64,000 nucleotides of DNA from Eucalyptus grandis (taxonomy: Eukaryota; Streptophyta; Magnoliopsida; Myrtales; Myrtaceae), in assembly GCF_016545825.1 (NCBI RefSeq), contig NC_052616.1:54507716-54571715 (forward strand), given 5' to 3'. The notes under the pieces are model-generated. The model made no database searches, was not told the origin of the DNA, and worked only from the letters and a program-made list of their open reading frames with translations. Of the stretch, positions 1-13,021 are shown in pieces (positions within the stretch are counted from its first letter, which is position 1; each line of letters starts with the position of its first letter). A program made the position numbers and the translations under genes.

Positions 1-154
1 AACCTGATTTCATAATAGCTTTATAGCAGCTTACTTGTTCGAGTTGAGTATTTGAGTCTCGATGTGTTGATTTTGTTTGTTGTCTCTTTTGCTTAGTTTA
101 TTTGCCATTAACTTCTAGATGCTCGGTGCTTCTTTTCAAATGCTTTTCTTTGCT

Positions 155-1330
155 TGTGGTGCGAGTTGTGTAATATGTAAGCGGACTCATGGTTCCCTGC
201 ACTCAATGCAGCAGATGTCCTACTTATTTTCAAGTTATGTGTGCTGCAAGAGCAGGACACAGCATGGAAGTAAGTCCTTATATAGATATATATTATTTTC
301 ATGACTTTTATCAGAACTAACATTGGTAGAATTTCTTGAGCTGGATTTTTTAATCTATTCGACGCTCGCTCTTGCTTTCTTTCTATTTTCTTTGGCGTTA
401 GATTTCAAGGAAGGATATGTTAGATAGATACTCATGTAAGTTTACACCGATTCTATATCTTTGTTTTCAGTTACACCGCCTGGAGAAGAGTGGGAGTCAA
501 ATAACAAAGAAGTTGATATATTGCGCCGATCATAGGTTAGATTGGTTCCCCTTGTCTACATGTTTTAATTCTCTGCTTCAATCTCATGTCCAGAGCCGTT
601 TTGTTAAGTCTATTGCCTAGAAGATTTAACAACTATGATCCATTGACTAAAAACTATATGGTGCATGCTGCCTTGTCCTGGAAAAATATGATTTTACTTG
701 GATGATTATGCAGAAGGTTCGACAGCCAAGAGGTTGATTATAACTATGTCATGGTCATTAACAAGTACGTTTGCTCCTCCAATTTTTATCATCGCATTTT
801 TGCTTGATGTGTCTTTCATAATGGCTAATATTAAATTACTGTTTCGAGAGGACAGAAAAGCATCGAATATGTTTCTAAATCTGGTATACATGGATGGGGA
901 CCCTTTGCTCGAAGAAATATTCAGGAAGGAGAAATGGTACCTTCTTCTGAAAACTACCTCATTATTTGCATGTTATGCTTTAGTTGGACGGAAATGCTAT
1001 ATTTGTCATTATACTTTTCATTTATTCTTGGAAATGGAGGACATGATAAAAAGAGACAAGTACATCGATTTATATTCTCAAATGTTTTTCGTTTTTTCAT
1101 TACCATAAAGAGTGGAGTTTAGGAAGTGTGTTTCTTCATGATTTTCCCTCCCAAAGCTTTGTCTCTTTGGCTCATCGGGTTCATTGATTAGCATTGAAAT
1201 CATGATCTGCATTATCTCGTCGGTTGTCTTCTAAACATGCCGAGACATTATGCAGCTCTTCAAGATCGATGAAGAACTTGTAATCGATGCCACAAATAAA
1301 GGGAATATAGCTTGGCTAATTAATCATTCG
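155..1330 (+). pseudogene. Decayed ATX3/4/5-like histone H3K4 methyltransferase (PHD and SET pieces)
   Basis: Three separated pieces match the C-terminal half of the trithorax-like ATX3/ATX4/ATX5 family (nuclear histone-lysine methyltransferases). At 155-269 a PHD-type stretch reads CVICKRTHGS and then, one frame over, CTQCSRCPTYFQVMCAARAG, so one base has been gained. It ends at a GTAAGT donor (270). At 471-535, after a TTTTCAG acceptor, the exon encodes LHRLEKSGSQITKKLIYCADH, the next part of the extended PHD. At 852-938 the SET start reads EKHRICF, then after a frameshift KSGIHGWGPFARRNIQEGEM. At 1256-1330 the SET core reads LFKIDEELVIDATNKGNIAW followed by LINHS, ending at a GTAAGT donor. 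Splice sites survive, so this is a duplicated gene fragment and not a retrocopy. The section between the two SET pieces and everything after the LINHS (NHSC) region is missing. It cannot make a working enzyme. Confidence 0.75.
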
Positions 1331-1376
1331 GTAAGTTCCAATAGAAGCATTTTTTTAAAACTAAAAATGAAAAAAA

Positions 1377-1555
1377 GAACCCGTTGGAACTGTTGGAACC
1401 CGGAACCGACCCCGGAACCCGTGACGGGGTAGGTTCCAAGTTCTTGGTTCTCACGGTAGGTTCTAGGTTCCAAAAATGAGGAACCCGTACATGCCCAAGG
1501 GTAGGTTCCGAGTTCCAAGCGGAACTGTAAGGAACCGGGAACCGCTCACCCCTAA
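1377..1555. repeat. GGTTCC/GGAACC-rich inverted-repeat segment
   Basis: About 180 bases are dominated by alternating GGAACC and GGTTCC words, some in palindromic arrangement (for example GTAGGTTCC repeated at 1428, 1456 and 1501). This composition is seen at ends or subterminal regions of plant hAT-type elements, but no transposase or clean terminal repeat is visible here. Open frames across it are by-products of the repeat. Confidence 0.4.
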
Positions 1556-3409
1556 TGCGCACTTTCCATTTTTCTCCTCCTTTTTACTTTCTTTTAATTC
1601 TTTTCTCTCTTCTTCTTTTTTTTTGTCCTTTTCCGTTTTGTCTTATTATCTTCATCTTCATTCTTCAACCTCCCCTACTTTGCTTAATCAAAATGGTTTA
1701 GGCTCCCCGCACCTATCTACTCCACTCGAGCATCATCTACCGGGATTTACTCCTAACGTCGTAACATCAGCGCATTTGTTAGAACAAGCAAGTAAAAATA
1801 AAGGGATGTCATAAGTAAACCGAAGTAGATGCCCACAATAGTCAAAGCTCGGGTCATGGGCACGGCGTTCTCCACTCGCCCGAAATGCCATCGGTGACTC
1901 GGCTTGGCGGCCTCAAGCCGCGGACATTGCCGGCGGTGAAGGTTGAAAATAGTGACTCCAAACTCGTGCCTAGCTTCGTCGATTCCACCGAGGTCGGGGA
2001 CGGCGACAACGAATGGCGAGGGGCGGATGACGCTCGGAGGTGCGGGCGGCGTCGATCGATCCCGTGGCTCTAAGGTTTTGTGCGGGGTTCAAAGGCGACC
2101 GTGCCCGTGTAAGAGAAAGAGAAAGATGCTTCTTCTTCTTCTTTTTTCATTTCGTGAGAGTAAAGACACCAGGATGAGTAGGGGACGTCGTTGGAGGAAA
2201 AGAAAGTAGGTGACGATGAATGTGAAAGGCCATTTGGTAGGAGGTAGCCGGATGGAGATGGTGGAGGTGGCTAGTCGGGTGAGTTTCAAGAGAAAAAAAG
2301 ATGGGAAATGCTCTTTTCTCTTTAAAGAAAAATGCACCACAAAGATGGTGAGCGATGCTTCTTCCTCGTGGAAAGGCCGTGCTCTCCTTTGTGATGCTTA
2401 GAAATTACGCTTCTACGAAGCATGGAAGAAGATTCTGGCTAGGCGAAAATCGTCTCGGTGAAGATGGTCCTCTCCCCCTTATCCCTCCGGCCGGTGCGCG
2501 TGGCTTCCCCCGACCACCAACTCCGGTCGAACGCTCCCCTTGCCTCCTCTCGCCTCTAACCTTTGTTGTTGCATTCTTTTTCTTCTTTTTGCGGTCCCGC
2601 ACGCGAAGGCCAGCCAGTAGGAGGAAGAAGACAAGCCAAGGGAGCAGGCCCGGCCGAAGAGAGAGGGAGGCTGGCCGAGCCGCACGAGAAGGAGAGGAAA
2701 GCCTCTTTTGGTTCAGCCCATCTAATGGGCTTCGGGAGAAATTTTTTGGTATTTAGTTCAGCATTTGGGAAATTTGGAACTCTCTTTTCCCAAATGCTTC
2801 CCTTTGAAATGCTAAAAGCCCAAAGCGACCTACTTTGGCACCTAGCATTTTCAACATGCTAGTCATTCTCTACTGTTCATCTATTAACTTTTTTTTTCTT
2901 TACTAAGCATCTTCCTCGTACCCCAACCGTCGCCGGCTAGATCCGGTTGTCGGCAAGGTTGCCCAAGGTCTAGGAACCTAGATCGGCCGCCGACGAGGAG
3001 GCCTAAGGTCGCGCAACCTCGGGCAGCCTCGGCGCGGCCAGATCTTGGTTCATGCAACCTCGTCTAGCCTCGCCAAAGTGGCCGATCTGGTCGGGTAGTC
3101 GGCGATGGAGTTTCATCAGATTTTTTTTTTTGAAATAATAATAAAAGCCATTTGCAAATATTGGGTTTACCAAATGGTATTTATACTAAAGTCACTTTCC
3201 AATGCCCTTTAAATTATAATTTGCCAAACGTTCAAGCATTCCTGAAAATCCCTTTACCTCAAAGGTATTTGCATTTGGCCAAAGGCATTTGCCTAAAGTC
3301 GAACCAAACAGCTCAAGAGAGAAGGGGCGAGTTGGGCCAAGGTCGATTCACCCGACCCAACCCCTCTCGCGTTTTTTTTTTTTTTTTAATATGTATTTGA
3401 AAAAATAAA
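1556..3409. other. Intergenic, repeat-derived, no gene recognised
   Basis: Mixed sequence with a GC-rich block (about 1860-2090 and 2460-3110) and AT-rich stretches. Frames of 60-136 codons occur but show no conserved domain, signal peptide or splice structure. Between about 2720 and 3330 there are oppositely oriented blocks rich in CAAATG/CATTTG words around a GC-rich centre, and the right side ends near GAACCAAACAG. This suggests an old non-autonomous DNA element whose ends I cannot fix. Confidence 0.4.
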
Positions 3410-3791
3410 TTAGGTGTCAATAGGATGTTTATAACTTAATTGAAAAAGTACCAAAAATTTCATAAATTTAATGCATTTGTGTCAATTTAGTCTTAAACAT
3501 TTTAATTGAATTAATTTAATCATAAACTATTTTATATTTGTACTAATTTAATTCATCTAGTTAATTTAGGTAGAAAGTCACTAATGTGAATGTTGACCAT
3601 CCTACATGACACACCAGTTCTGATGTAGACATTTTCAATAATACTTTAATAATTTTTTGAATTTTTTTATAATTTCTTTTTTCATTTTTATTTTTATTTT
3701 CTATTTTTTTCTTCGTTTTGGTCGGTGAGGGTTATCAACAATCCTCACCGGCCATTGGGTGATGGCTAGCAAGCTCTCGCTAGCCACCGGT
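3410..3791. repeat. Left half of a fold-back (MITE-like) element
   Basis: The block runs from an AT-rich outer part into CTTCGTTTTGGTCGGTGAGG near 3711-3730. The reverse complement of that stretch matches CCTCACCAACCAAAATGAAG near 7301-7320, and the outer TTGAATTTTT stretch also has a mirrored partner near 7385. The two halves therefore form one hairpin-type element that was later split by the LTR at 3792-7258. Confidence 0.55.
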
Positions 3792-4382
3792 TGTGGCACC
3801 CCTCAATGGCCCCGATCCGTTAGGTCGCCACGCCGCTTACCATTCACTTTCCCTAATAACATGTCACTCGCTACCATTTCAATTGCGGTGGATCCATACA
3901 ACCGGGGGTTTACATCTTTTAGATCGATCCCTTGCACAATTCATATAACGGAAGCATATCCAACAACTCCCTTCCCTATATTCGAAAACAATGCACATCA
4001 ACTAAACATTCATAGGTAAAAGCCGAATACTTTTATTTACTTAAACCAGATGGACATCATTCATTGGTACATCAAAATGCGGTCGTTTTCTATACTTGGT
4101 TATACTTCAAAAGATGACCGACATCTCCTTCAACATCGTATACTTAAAATCTATCGATCGTGTCGGCGTCCAAAAGTTCATTCCTTTGCTATCCTCCTTC
4201 TCGCGGTCATATCCAATCATCGGATCCATCTACCGGTGGTAGTGGCAGCAGAGGTATCTTATCTAGTCTGAAATGTTGGTCCCCGAAGGAGTGAGTACAA
4301 CCACTCAAAGAAGAAGATCCACCAAACTACTCATTGCGTCACACAAAACAATCAAGACATCATAACAAAGCACATATCATTC

Positions 4383-4700
4383 ATGCATTCAAGCATAACT
4401 TACCTTGCAGCCATGCATATGTCATCATACCATATGTGCATATACCATCATGCACTCATCATCCAGCATTCATGCATATATCACAATGCCATATGTGCAT
4501 ATTCCACCATACACTTATCATCAAGCAGTCATGCATATATCACCATGCCATATGTGCATATACCACCATGCACTTATCATCAATCATCCACACATATACC
4601 ATGCCTCATGTACGCATACTATCATGACATAGGTGCACATACAACCATGCACTCATCATCATATCATACCATAGCCATGCATATGCAATCATACCATATG
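4383..4700. repeat. Tandem repeat of about 60 bp (CATGCATAT...CCATATGTGCATAT units)
   Basis: Units containing CATGCATATATCAC and CCATATGTGCATATACCA recur at about 4411, 4472 and 4532, with more diverged copies up to 4700. The overlapping open frames here are an effect of the periodic sequence. Confidence 0.8.
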
Positions 4701-4794
4701 TGCATGATTTAATTTCCACTTTTTATCTTTCAATTTGATCACCATATCTCTCTTTTCCGGGATCGTAATTGCATCCCATATTTTATCACTCGCA

Positions 4795-5045
4795 CCCCAA
4801 CCTAGCATCGCAAGAAACCTCCGGCACACACCACCGGGCATCCGGCACCCCACATTCCGGGCATCTCGCATCCCAACTAGCATCACGAGGCATTCCCTAG
4901 GCACAAACCTCCAAGGCTTCTAGCACCCAACCATTCCGGGCATCTCAAAACTCCCGAGGATAATCCGAGCATGTATCACAATATAACCGGGCATCCGGCA
5001 CCCCCATCCCGGGCATCCCGACACTCCCGGGCGTTATCGGCCACC
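4795..5045. repeat. Irregular CCGGGCATC repeats
   Basis: The words CCGGGCATCCGGCACCC and CCGGGCATCTC recur at irregular spacing (4837, 4856, 4936, 4987, 5010). The array lies inside the LTR at 3792-7258. Confidence 0.65.
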
Positions 5046-5274
5046 TCCAACAGTTTCCTCATTCATCATAATTCATATTCACCAATTTATGTCTCACAAT
5101 CAACATGGCACATGATGTAATGGCAACAAAGTCAAATTTAGCATTTGATTCTATATGTAATGCCAAATATCATCACGTGCTTAACAAGATTTAATCACCT
5201 CAATCAATATAATTCATGTGGCTCATCCAAAACAGAATAATCATAATTTACAGCATTTGAAATTTGCACAATAC

Positions 5275-5755
5275 AGCTTACACAGTTTTAGAAAATATTT
5301 CCATTAAATACCCAAATGATCTTTAAAAATTATGAAATTCGAACATGTGATGGTCAAGACCTAATGGCAGATATTTCATAAGGACATTGCACCAAAAGAC
5401 CCTCATATCATCCGGTATAGACCGAACATCACGGCACCATTATCATAACCACTTAACTTGCACAGTTTTCAAAACAATTTCAGTTAAATAGGCAAATGAA
5501 CTTAAAAAATTATGAAATTTGAATATTTTGCAGGGAAGACATAAATAAAATACTTCATGAAGAACACTTTGCCAAAAGAGCTTCATATAAAATGATATGA
5601 CCCATGCATTGAAACTGATTAAGTCCGAATGCATCAGATTACAGGGCTTTAGAAATATTTCCGATTAAATACCCTAATGACCTTCAAAATTCATGAAATT
5701 TGAATATTTTGTAGTCAAGATCCTAAGGTAGGTTTTTCATGAAGAAACCAAAGTA
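5275..5755. repeat. Three diverged ~180 bp tandem units, set 1
   Basis: The motif order CAG-TTTTAGAAA..TTTC..TTAAATA..CAAATGA..AAATT(C)ATGAAATT(T/C)GAA recurs near 5278, 5460 and 5640, about 180 bases apart. Each unit continues into a CATGAAG/CATAAGG block before the next. This is a tandem module of the LTR interior. Confidence 0.7.
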
Positions 5756-5809
5756 AAATTCGTTCCAGGTGATTAAATATAGGCGGATAAAACTTCTGTT
5801 TCAATACCG

Positions 5810-6345
5810 TAATTTCCAGATCTGACTACTTTCGAAAAACCACGATTTCACCTATCTATTCTTGTTAGTTTTCTCTAAATTTTTGATATGTTAAACCTCA
5901 GGAAGTATAATACAACTTTTGTTAAGAGACCAAAGTGATATTTTCACAAGAAGGTTACTTTACAGACCACGAAACCACTGAAGGTCAGCACAACGAATTC
6001 CAGATCTAGTCTCTCCAAAGAAAAATCATTTCACTGACCATTTCTTGTTCGTTTTGCCTCAAATTTTATTATGTTATTCGTCAAGATGTTTTCTACAACT
6101 TTCATGAAGAGGTCGAAGTAAAATTCCAAATAAAAAGTCACATGCAACACACGAAATCACCAAGAGGTCAACAAAACAGTTTCCAGATCTAATGTTTTCG
6201 TAGAAAAAGGGTTTCACCCTCAATACTTGTCCGTTTTGTCTCAAATTTTAGTATGTTATACTTCAAGATGTTCTCTACAACTTTTATGGAGAGGTAGAAA
6301 CAATATTCCAACTAAAAAGTCACATACAACACACAAAATCGCGGA
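5810..6345. repeat. Three ~185 bp tandem units, set 2
   Basis: TTCCAGATCT starts near 5815, 6000 and 6183. Each copy continues into TTCAC..TCTTGT..GTTTT(G)..CTCAAATTTT and then CTACAACTTT..GAGG, so the period is 184-185 bases. Copies 2 and 3 are clearly closer to each other than to copy 1. Confidence 0.75.
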
Positions 6346-7258
6346 AGGTCGGACTGGTCTTTCCGAAATCAGCATGCATGACCAATGAATCTCTCTTCAA
6401 AGCTCCGAAATCTCATCCCATCTACCACAACCAAGACTTACCATATACTACACATACACACAGCAATGCAAAGAGTAGGTTTTAGGACTTCACTTGCCTT
6501 AGATTCAAGCACAAAACATCAGCAAACAGAGGCAAAGCAGCAACGAACGGCGGATGAACAGGCGGACGAACTCTCTTCCTCTCTTTCTCTCTTCCTCCCT
6601 TTCTCTCTTCTTTCTTTGGACGCTACTCTCTCTCTTCTCTCTCTCTCCTGGTCGAAATCCCCCTCCCCATTTTCCTTTTAGTCAAATTAAAACCCTTGCA
6701 TGCTCCCATTTTTGCATGGAGGGACACTTGGTTACAAAGGGGCAACACTTGGCAAGTTTTTCTTGCCACTTGGCATTTTTGCCATGCACATGATGGGCCT
6801 TCAATGGGCCGGGCTTGGGCCAGCTTGGTCGACCACTTGATGGGCTCCTTGGGCCGGGCCTCTTGGCCCACTTTAGCCAACACTCTTGCGCCTAAAGTCC
6901 AAACTTAAATGGCCCAAGTTTATTTTTAATAATATATCTTAATCCTCATTTAAATAAATACCTAATTGCATAATAAAATGGCCCAAAGACTTTGTGACAT
7001 TAATCCATAAAATCAAATCTATAAAGTGCATAGTCAAGAACAAAGTCTTCTTTATCAAATTGTCCTATAGCACCAACCTTGATCATCCATTAACATAAGA
7101 TGTATTTCTACCCAAATAATTCTCCATTAAAATACTCGGCATTAATCTATTAAAATTCTTTGATCTAAAGGCCATAACATAAATCAATAACACTCCCATC
7201 ACCTATTCATGGTTCATGGTATATCCAGGGATTATTATGAAATTTTTGGGATGCCACA

Positions 7259-7440
7259 CTAGTAAGGGTCGTGGTCCTTGTCAAATCTAAACAAGGGCCA
7301 CCTCACCAACCAAAATGAAGGGACAAAAAAGGAGAAAGAAAAAATAATAAATAATATAAAATAATAGAACACAAAATAATAAAAATTCAAAAATTATTGA
7401 CATATCATCAAAAATATTTTTTTTTGTATTTTTTCATCAT
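7259..7440. repeat. Right half of the split fold-back element
   Basis: This contains the reverse-complement partners of the left half at 3410-3791 (CCTCACCAACCAAAATGAAG near 7301, then an AT-rich arm with ATTCAAAAATTATTGA). It resumes directly after the LTR end at 7258. Confidence 0.5.
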
Positions 7441-8815
7441 AATTTAATATTATGTAAAGAAAACGAAACACTCACGGTTTAGTCACGTCACGCCACGCAA
7501 AAACACTTCGACCTGGTTCATAGGAGCTTGCGTTGGAAAATATCAACTTTCAATATTCCACCATGTACTTTTTGTTGCGGTCCTTTTCTACCCCAATCTC
7601 TATCATGTGATATGACATTCTCTTACCCTTTGTACCAAAGTGATTAAAGTACTTATGAAACTGGGTTCGAGGAAGATATATTGCAAAAGTCAAGGTCAAC
7701 AATTGTGACAAAATCAATTATGTCCAAGACAACAGTCTTACGTTTGCGGGCATGATGGTTCACGTAACAAGAAAATTATTAACAATTCAAGAGGAGCAAA
7801 AAGTTTATATTCAACAAAAAAAAATCATGCGTAAGTAGTCATTCGCTTACGAGTCTCACTCTAATGCCATAACTTTTGATAACTGTTCACCATAAATGTC
7901 AAAAATCCAATAGGAGATGTCACTCAAGTGATAAATTTAAAAATTACTGCATTCAAGTGAATGCTTTTAATAGTAATGGCATTCCCGTAATCAATTAAAA
8001 AATATAGCACTCTAATGAATATCGTATATGAGTTATGGCACTTGTTATATTTTTATCCCTATAATTGAAATTTCAAGTATTCAAAATCTCGGTTAGTACG
8101 ATATTAAGAATATTATTTTAATAAAAGAAAACATTTTTCATTTTTTTGGTAATCCAGAAACTCCCACCACCACAAGTACTCCAAGTAAAAATCTCTAACG
8201 ACGTCTTTAAGATTCGAACTTTTTCCCTTCGTGAGAAGGAGAGAATTTGAGCCAGCTGTGCCGCTACATTTTTCATTTGTTGTTAGGTGATAAGTTGAAA
8301 AGTTCTCTAAACTCATTGAACGTTTCAAGTTAATCGTTGAGAAAGAGTAATGCTAGATGTACTAATTAATATAATAAATATAAATGAAGCTTCCTCTTGT
8401 ACATGTAATTCATTTAACACTATGGCCATGGGATAATTATTTTGTCTTCCAAATAAAAAAAATTATTTAGAGAGAGAATTTAAGAATATGTAACTCTACT
8501 GTATATGTGCGATTTATCATAGCTTGGATTCTTTACTTATAATGAACCATGCGATCCTATCAAGTCGTTTCTTCACGTGGTCCGACCTAAAGTTCCAAAC
8601 TCATCCGCGTAAAGCTAGATGCACGCGTTGCTCCTACGAGCAACTTTGCCTCGATGAGACTGACCACGCGTTTGTGGAAAACGCTTAGCTAACCGTACCG
8701 TTAGCTTGGAAAATGGAAGGTCAATCCTCAGCAACACATCTTGGATGAAAGAGAGGGAGACTTGTGTCTTGCTCTGAAACTTCCGAGTGTTTGCGTTTGA
8801 GAAGGGAAACATTCT

Positions 8816-8821
8816 TTGACC
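8816..8821 (+). promoter_or_regulatory. W-box (TTGACC) upstream of CRK A
   Basis: TTGACC matches the W-box core bound by WRKY factors, which are known to control many defence-induced CRKs. It lies about 300 bases before the CRK A start. A six-base motif is weak evidence on its own. Confidence 0.3.
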
Positions 8822-8911
8822 GTCACAGGACCGTCACACCGTGTGAGACGGTGATGCTAGCACCACTCTTTGTGGAAGGAACAGTATCCCTCGCCATTTA
8901 AGCCGCTATCG

Positions 8912-8917
8912 TTGACC
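8912..8917 (+). promoter_or_regulatory. Second W-box (TTGACC) upstream of CRK A
   Basis: A second TTGACC lies about 210 bases before the ATG. Two W-boxes within 100 bases is a pattern seen in WRKY-responsive promoters. I could not find the corresponding motif in the related region of CRK E, so it may be specific to A. Confidence 0.3.
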
Positions 8918-9123
8918 ACTCCTGTGGATGGAAAAATCTACCAACGAAAGTTGAAGATCTTGTGATGGTCTATTTCCTTTATTTTCTCACCAACTTCAAT
9001 CTCTATCAACTACTTTTTTTTCTTTTTGTCTCCATGCACTACTAAAATCCAACCACGACCTCCACAGAGGACGGCTCATACGTCTCATCTTCAACAATGG
9101 AGCTGAAACAGCCAGCATCCACC

Positions 9124-12364
<3,241 letters not shown>

Positions 12365-13021
12365 TTTCATCTGCTTCTCAAGCTAATTATGTGGACGTTG
12401 CGTCCAGAAATACTATTTAGTTTTACATGAACTGTTTGATGAGTGCGGTTGTAGTCACTAATGAACTGGTAGTAAAGCGGTTGTTTCCTTTTCTCTTTGT
12501 ATCATGAACAACTTTTGTCTCTTAGAAATTTTTTTTAAGTCATGATAAGATATTTATGCTCTCTTTCTCCAACTCTTTTGCCCTTTTCTTGTTCTCGAGT
12601 TGGCACCAGATTCATTTCTGGTACGAACTTGGACGTTCAAATTTGTTGCTTGCATTTCGCTGATGGTTAGTGTATCGACTGGAGAGATTTGTGCATTAAA
12701 CCATTTGAGCTTCATACATTTCTTCTAGTTACCCCTTGCCCAATGTTGCCCCCGCCACGCTGAAGCACCATCTTTGGCATTGGCATAATTTCTTGATCAC
12801 AAAACGCGCTTTTGACTTGAACCATGCCCTGTGTTGGGAAAAAAAGTCAACAACTAAATTTGAAGATCTTGTGATGGCCTTCTGCCTTTATGGTCCCCAT
12901 TTACTTCAATCTCTATCATCCACTTTTTCTCTCCAGGCATTACAGCCATCCAACCATGACCTCCATAGTGAACGACTACGTCTCATCTTCAACAACGGAG
13001 CTGAAGCAGCCTGCAACCACC
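12365..13021. other. CRK A 3' flank and CRK B upstream region
   Basis: There is no separate gene. 12365-12770 is nearly the same as 37466-37875 downstream of CRK E, so the 3' flank was part of the duplication. From 12771 on, the sequence is the upstream block shared with copies C and E (GACCTCCA..GAGG/GTGAACGACT). The open frame 12736-13392 runs through this block into the CRK B ectodomain, but its N-terminal part is promoter sequence. Confidence 0.6.

Larger units (their letters stand above)
3792..7258 (-). mobile_element. Solo LTR of a Gypsy-type retrotransposon, about 3.5 kb
   Basis: The segment starts TGTGGCA and ends TGCCACA, an inverted terminal pair typical of LTR ends. It interrupts a fold-back element whose halves lie on both sides. 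The flanking five bases are CCGGT on the left and CTAGT on the right. They differ by two transitions that both fall in a CpG, as expected for a target duplication that decayed by methyl-cytosine deamination. There is no gag-pol and only short chance frames. The interior carries several sets of short tandem repeats, listed separately. The length and repeat-rich interior resemble LTRs of Tekay/Del-type chromoviruses, but that assignment is inference. Orientation is taken from the TGTGGCATCCC end, read on the minus strand. Confidence 0.55.
7441..9096. other. CRK A upstream region, member of a duplicated flank family
   Basis: There is no gene. About 7690-8590 is related to 19665-21315 (for example the run around TTAACAATTC/TTGAGAGGA, and GATAAGTTG..AAGTTCTCTAAACTCA near 8290 against 21012). 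About 8545-9110 is related to 33640-34220, including the shared GCTAGATGCACGCGTTGCTC at 8611 and 33747. This shows that promoters were copied along with the CRK genes. The short frames on both strands (for example 8113-8328 minus) have no domain features. Confidence 0.7.

Noticed and set aside
4334..4712. His/Tyr/Ile-rich overlapping frames
   Set aside because: Caused by a tandem repeat whose period keeps all three frames open.
4383..6345. Possible CRISPR-like array
   Set aside because: Repeats are imperfect and long without unique spacers, and this is eukaryotic DNA. Ordinary LTR-internal tandem repeats.
12736..13021. N-terminal extension of the CRK B frame
   Set aside because: This stretch is the shared upstream block of the CRK copies; the true start region is MSGQPPS at 13022.
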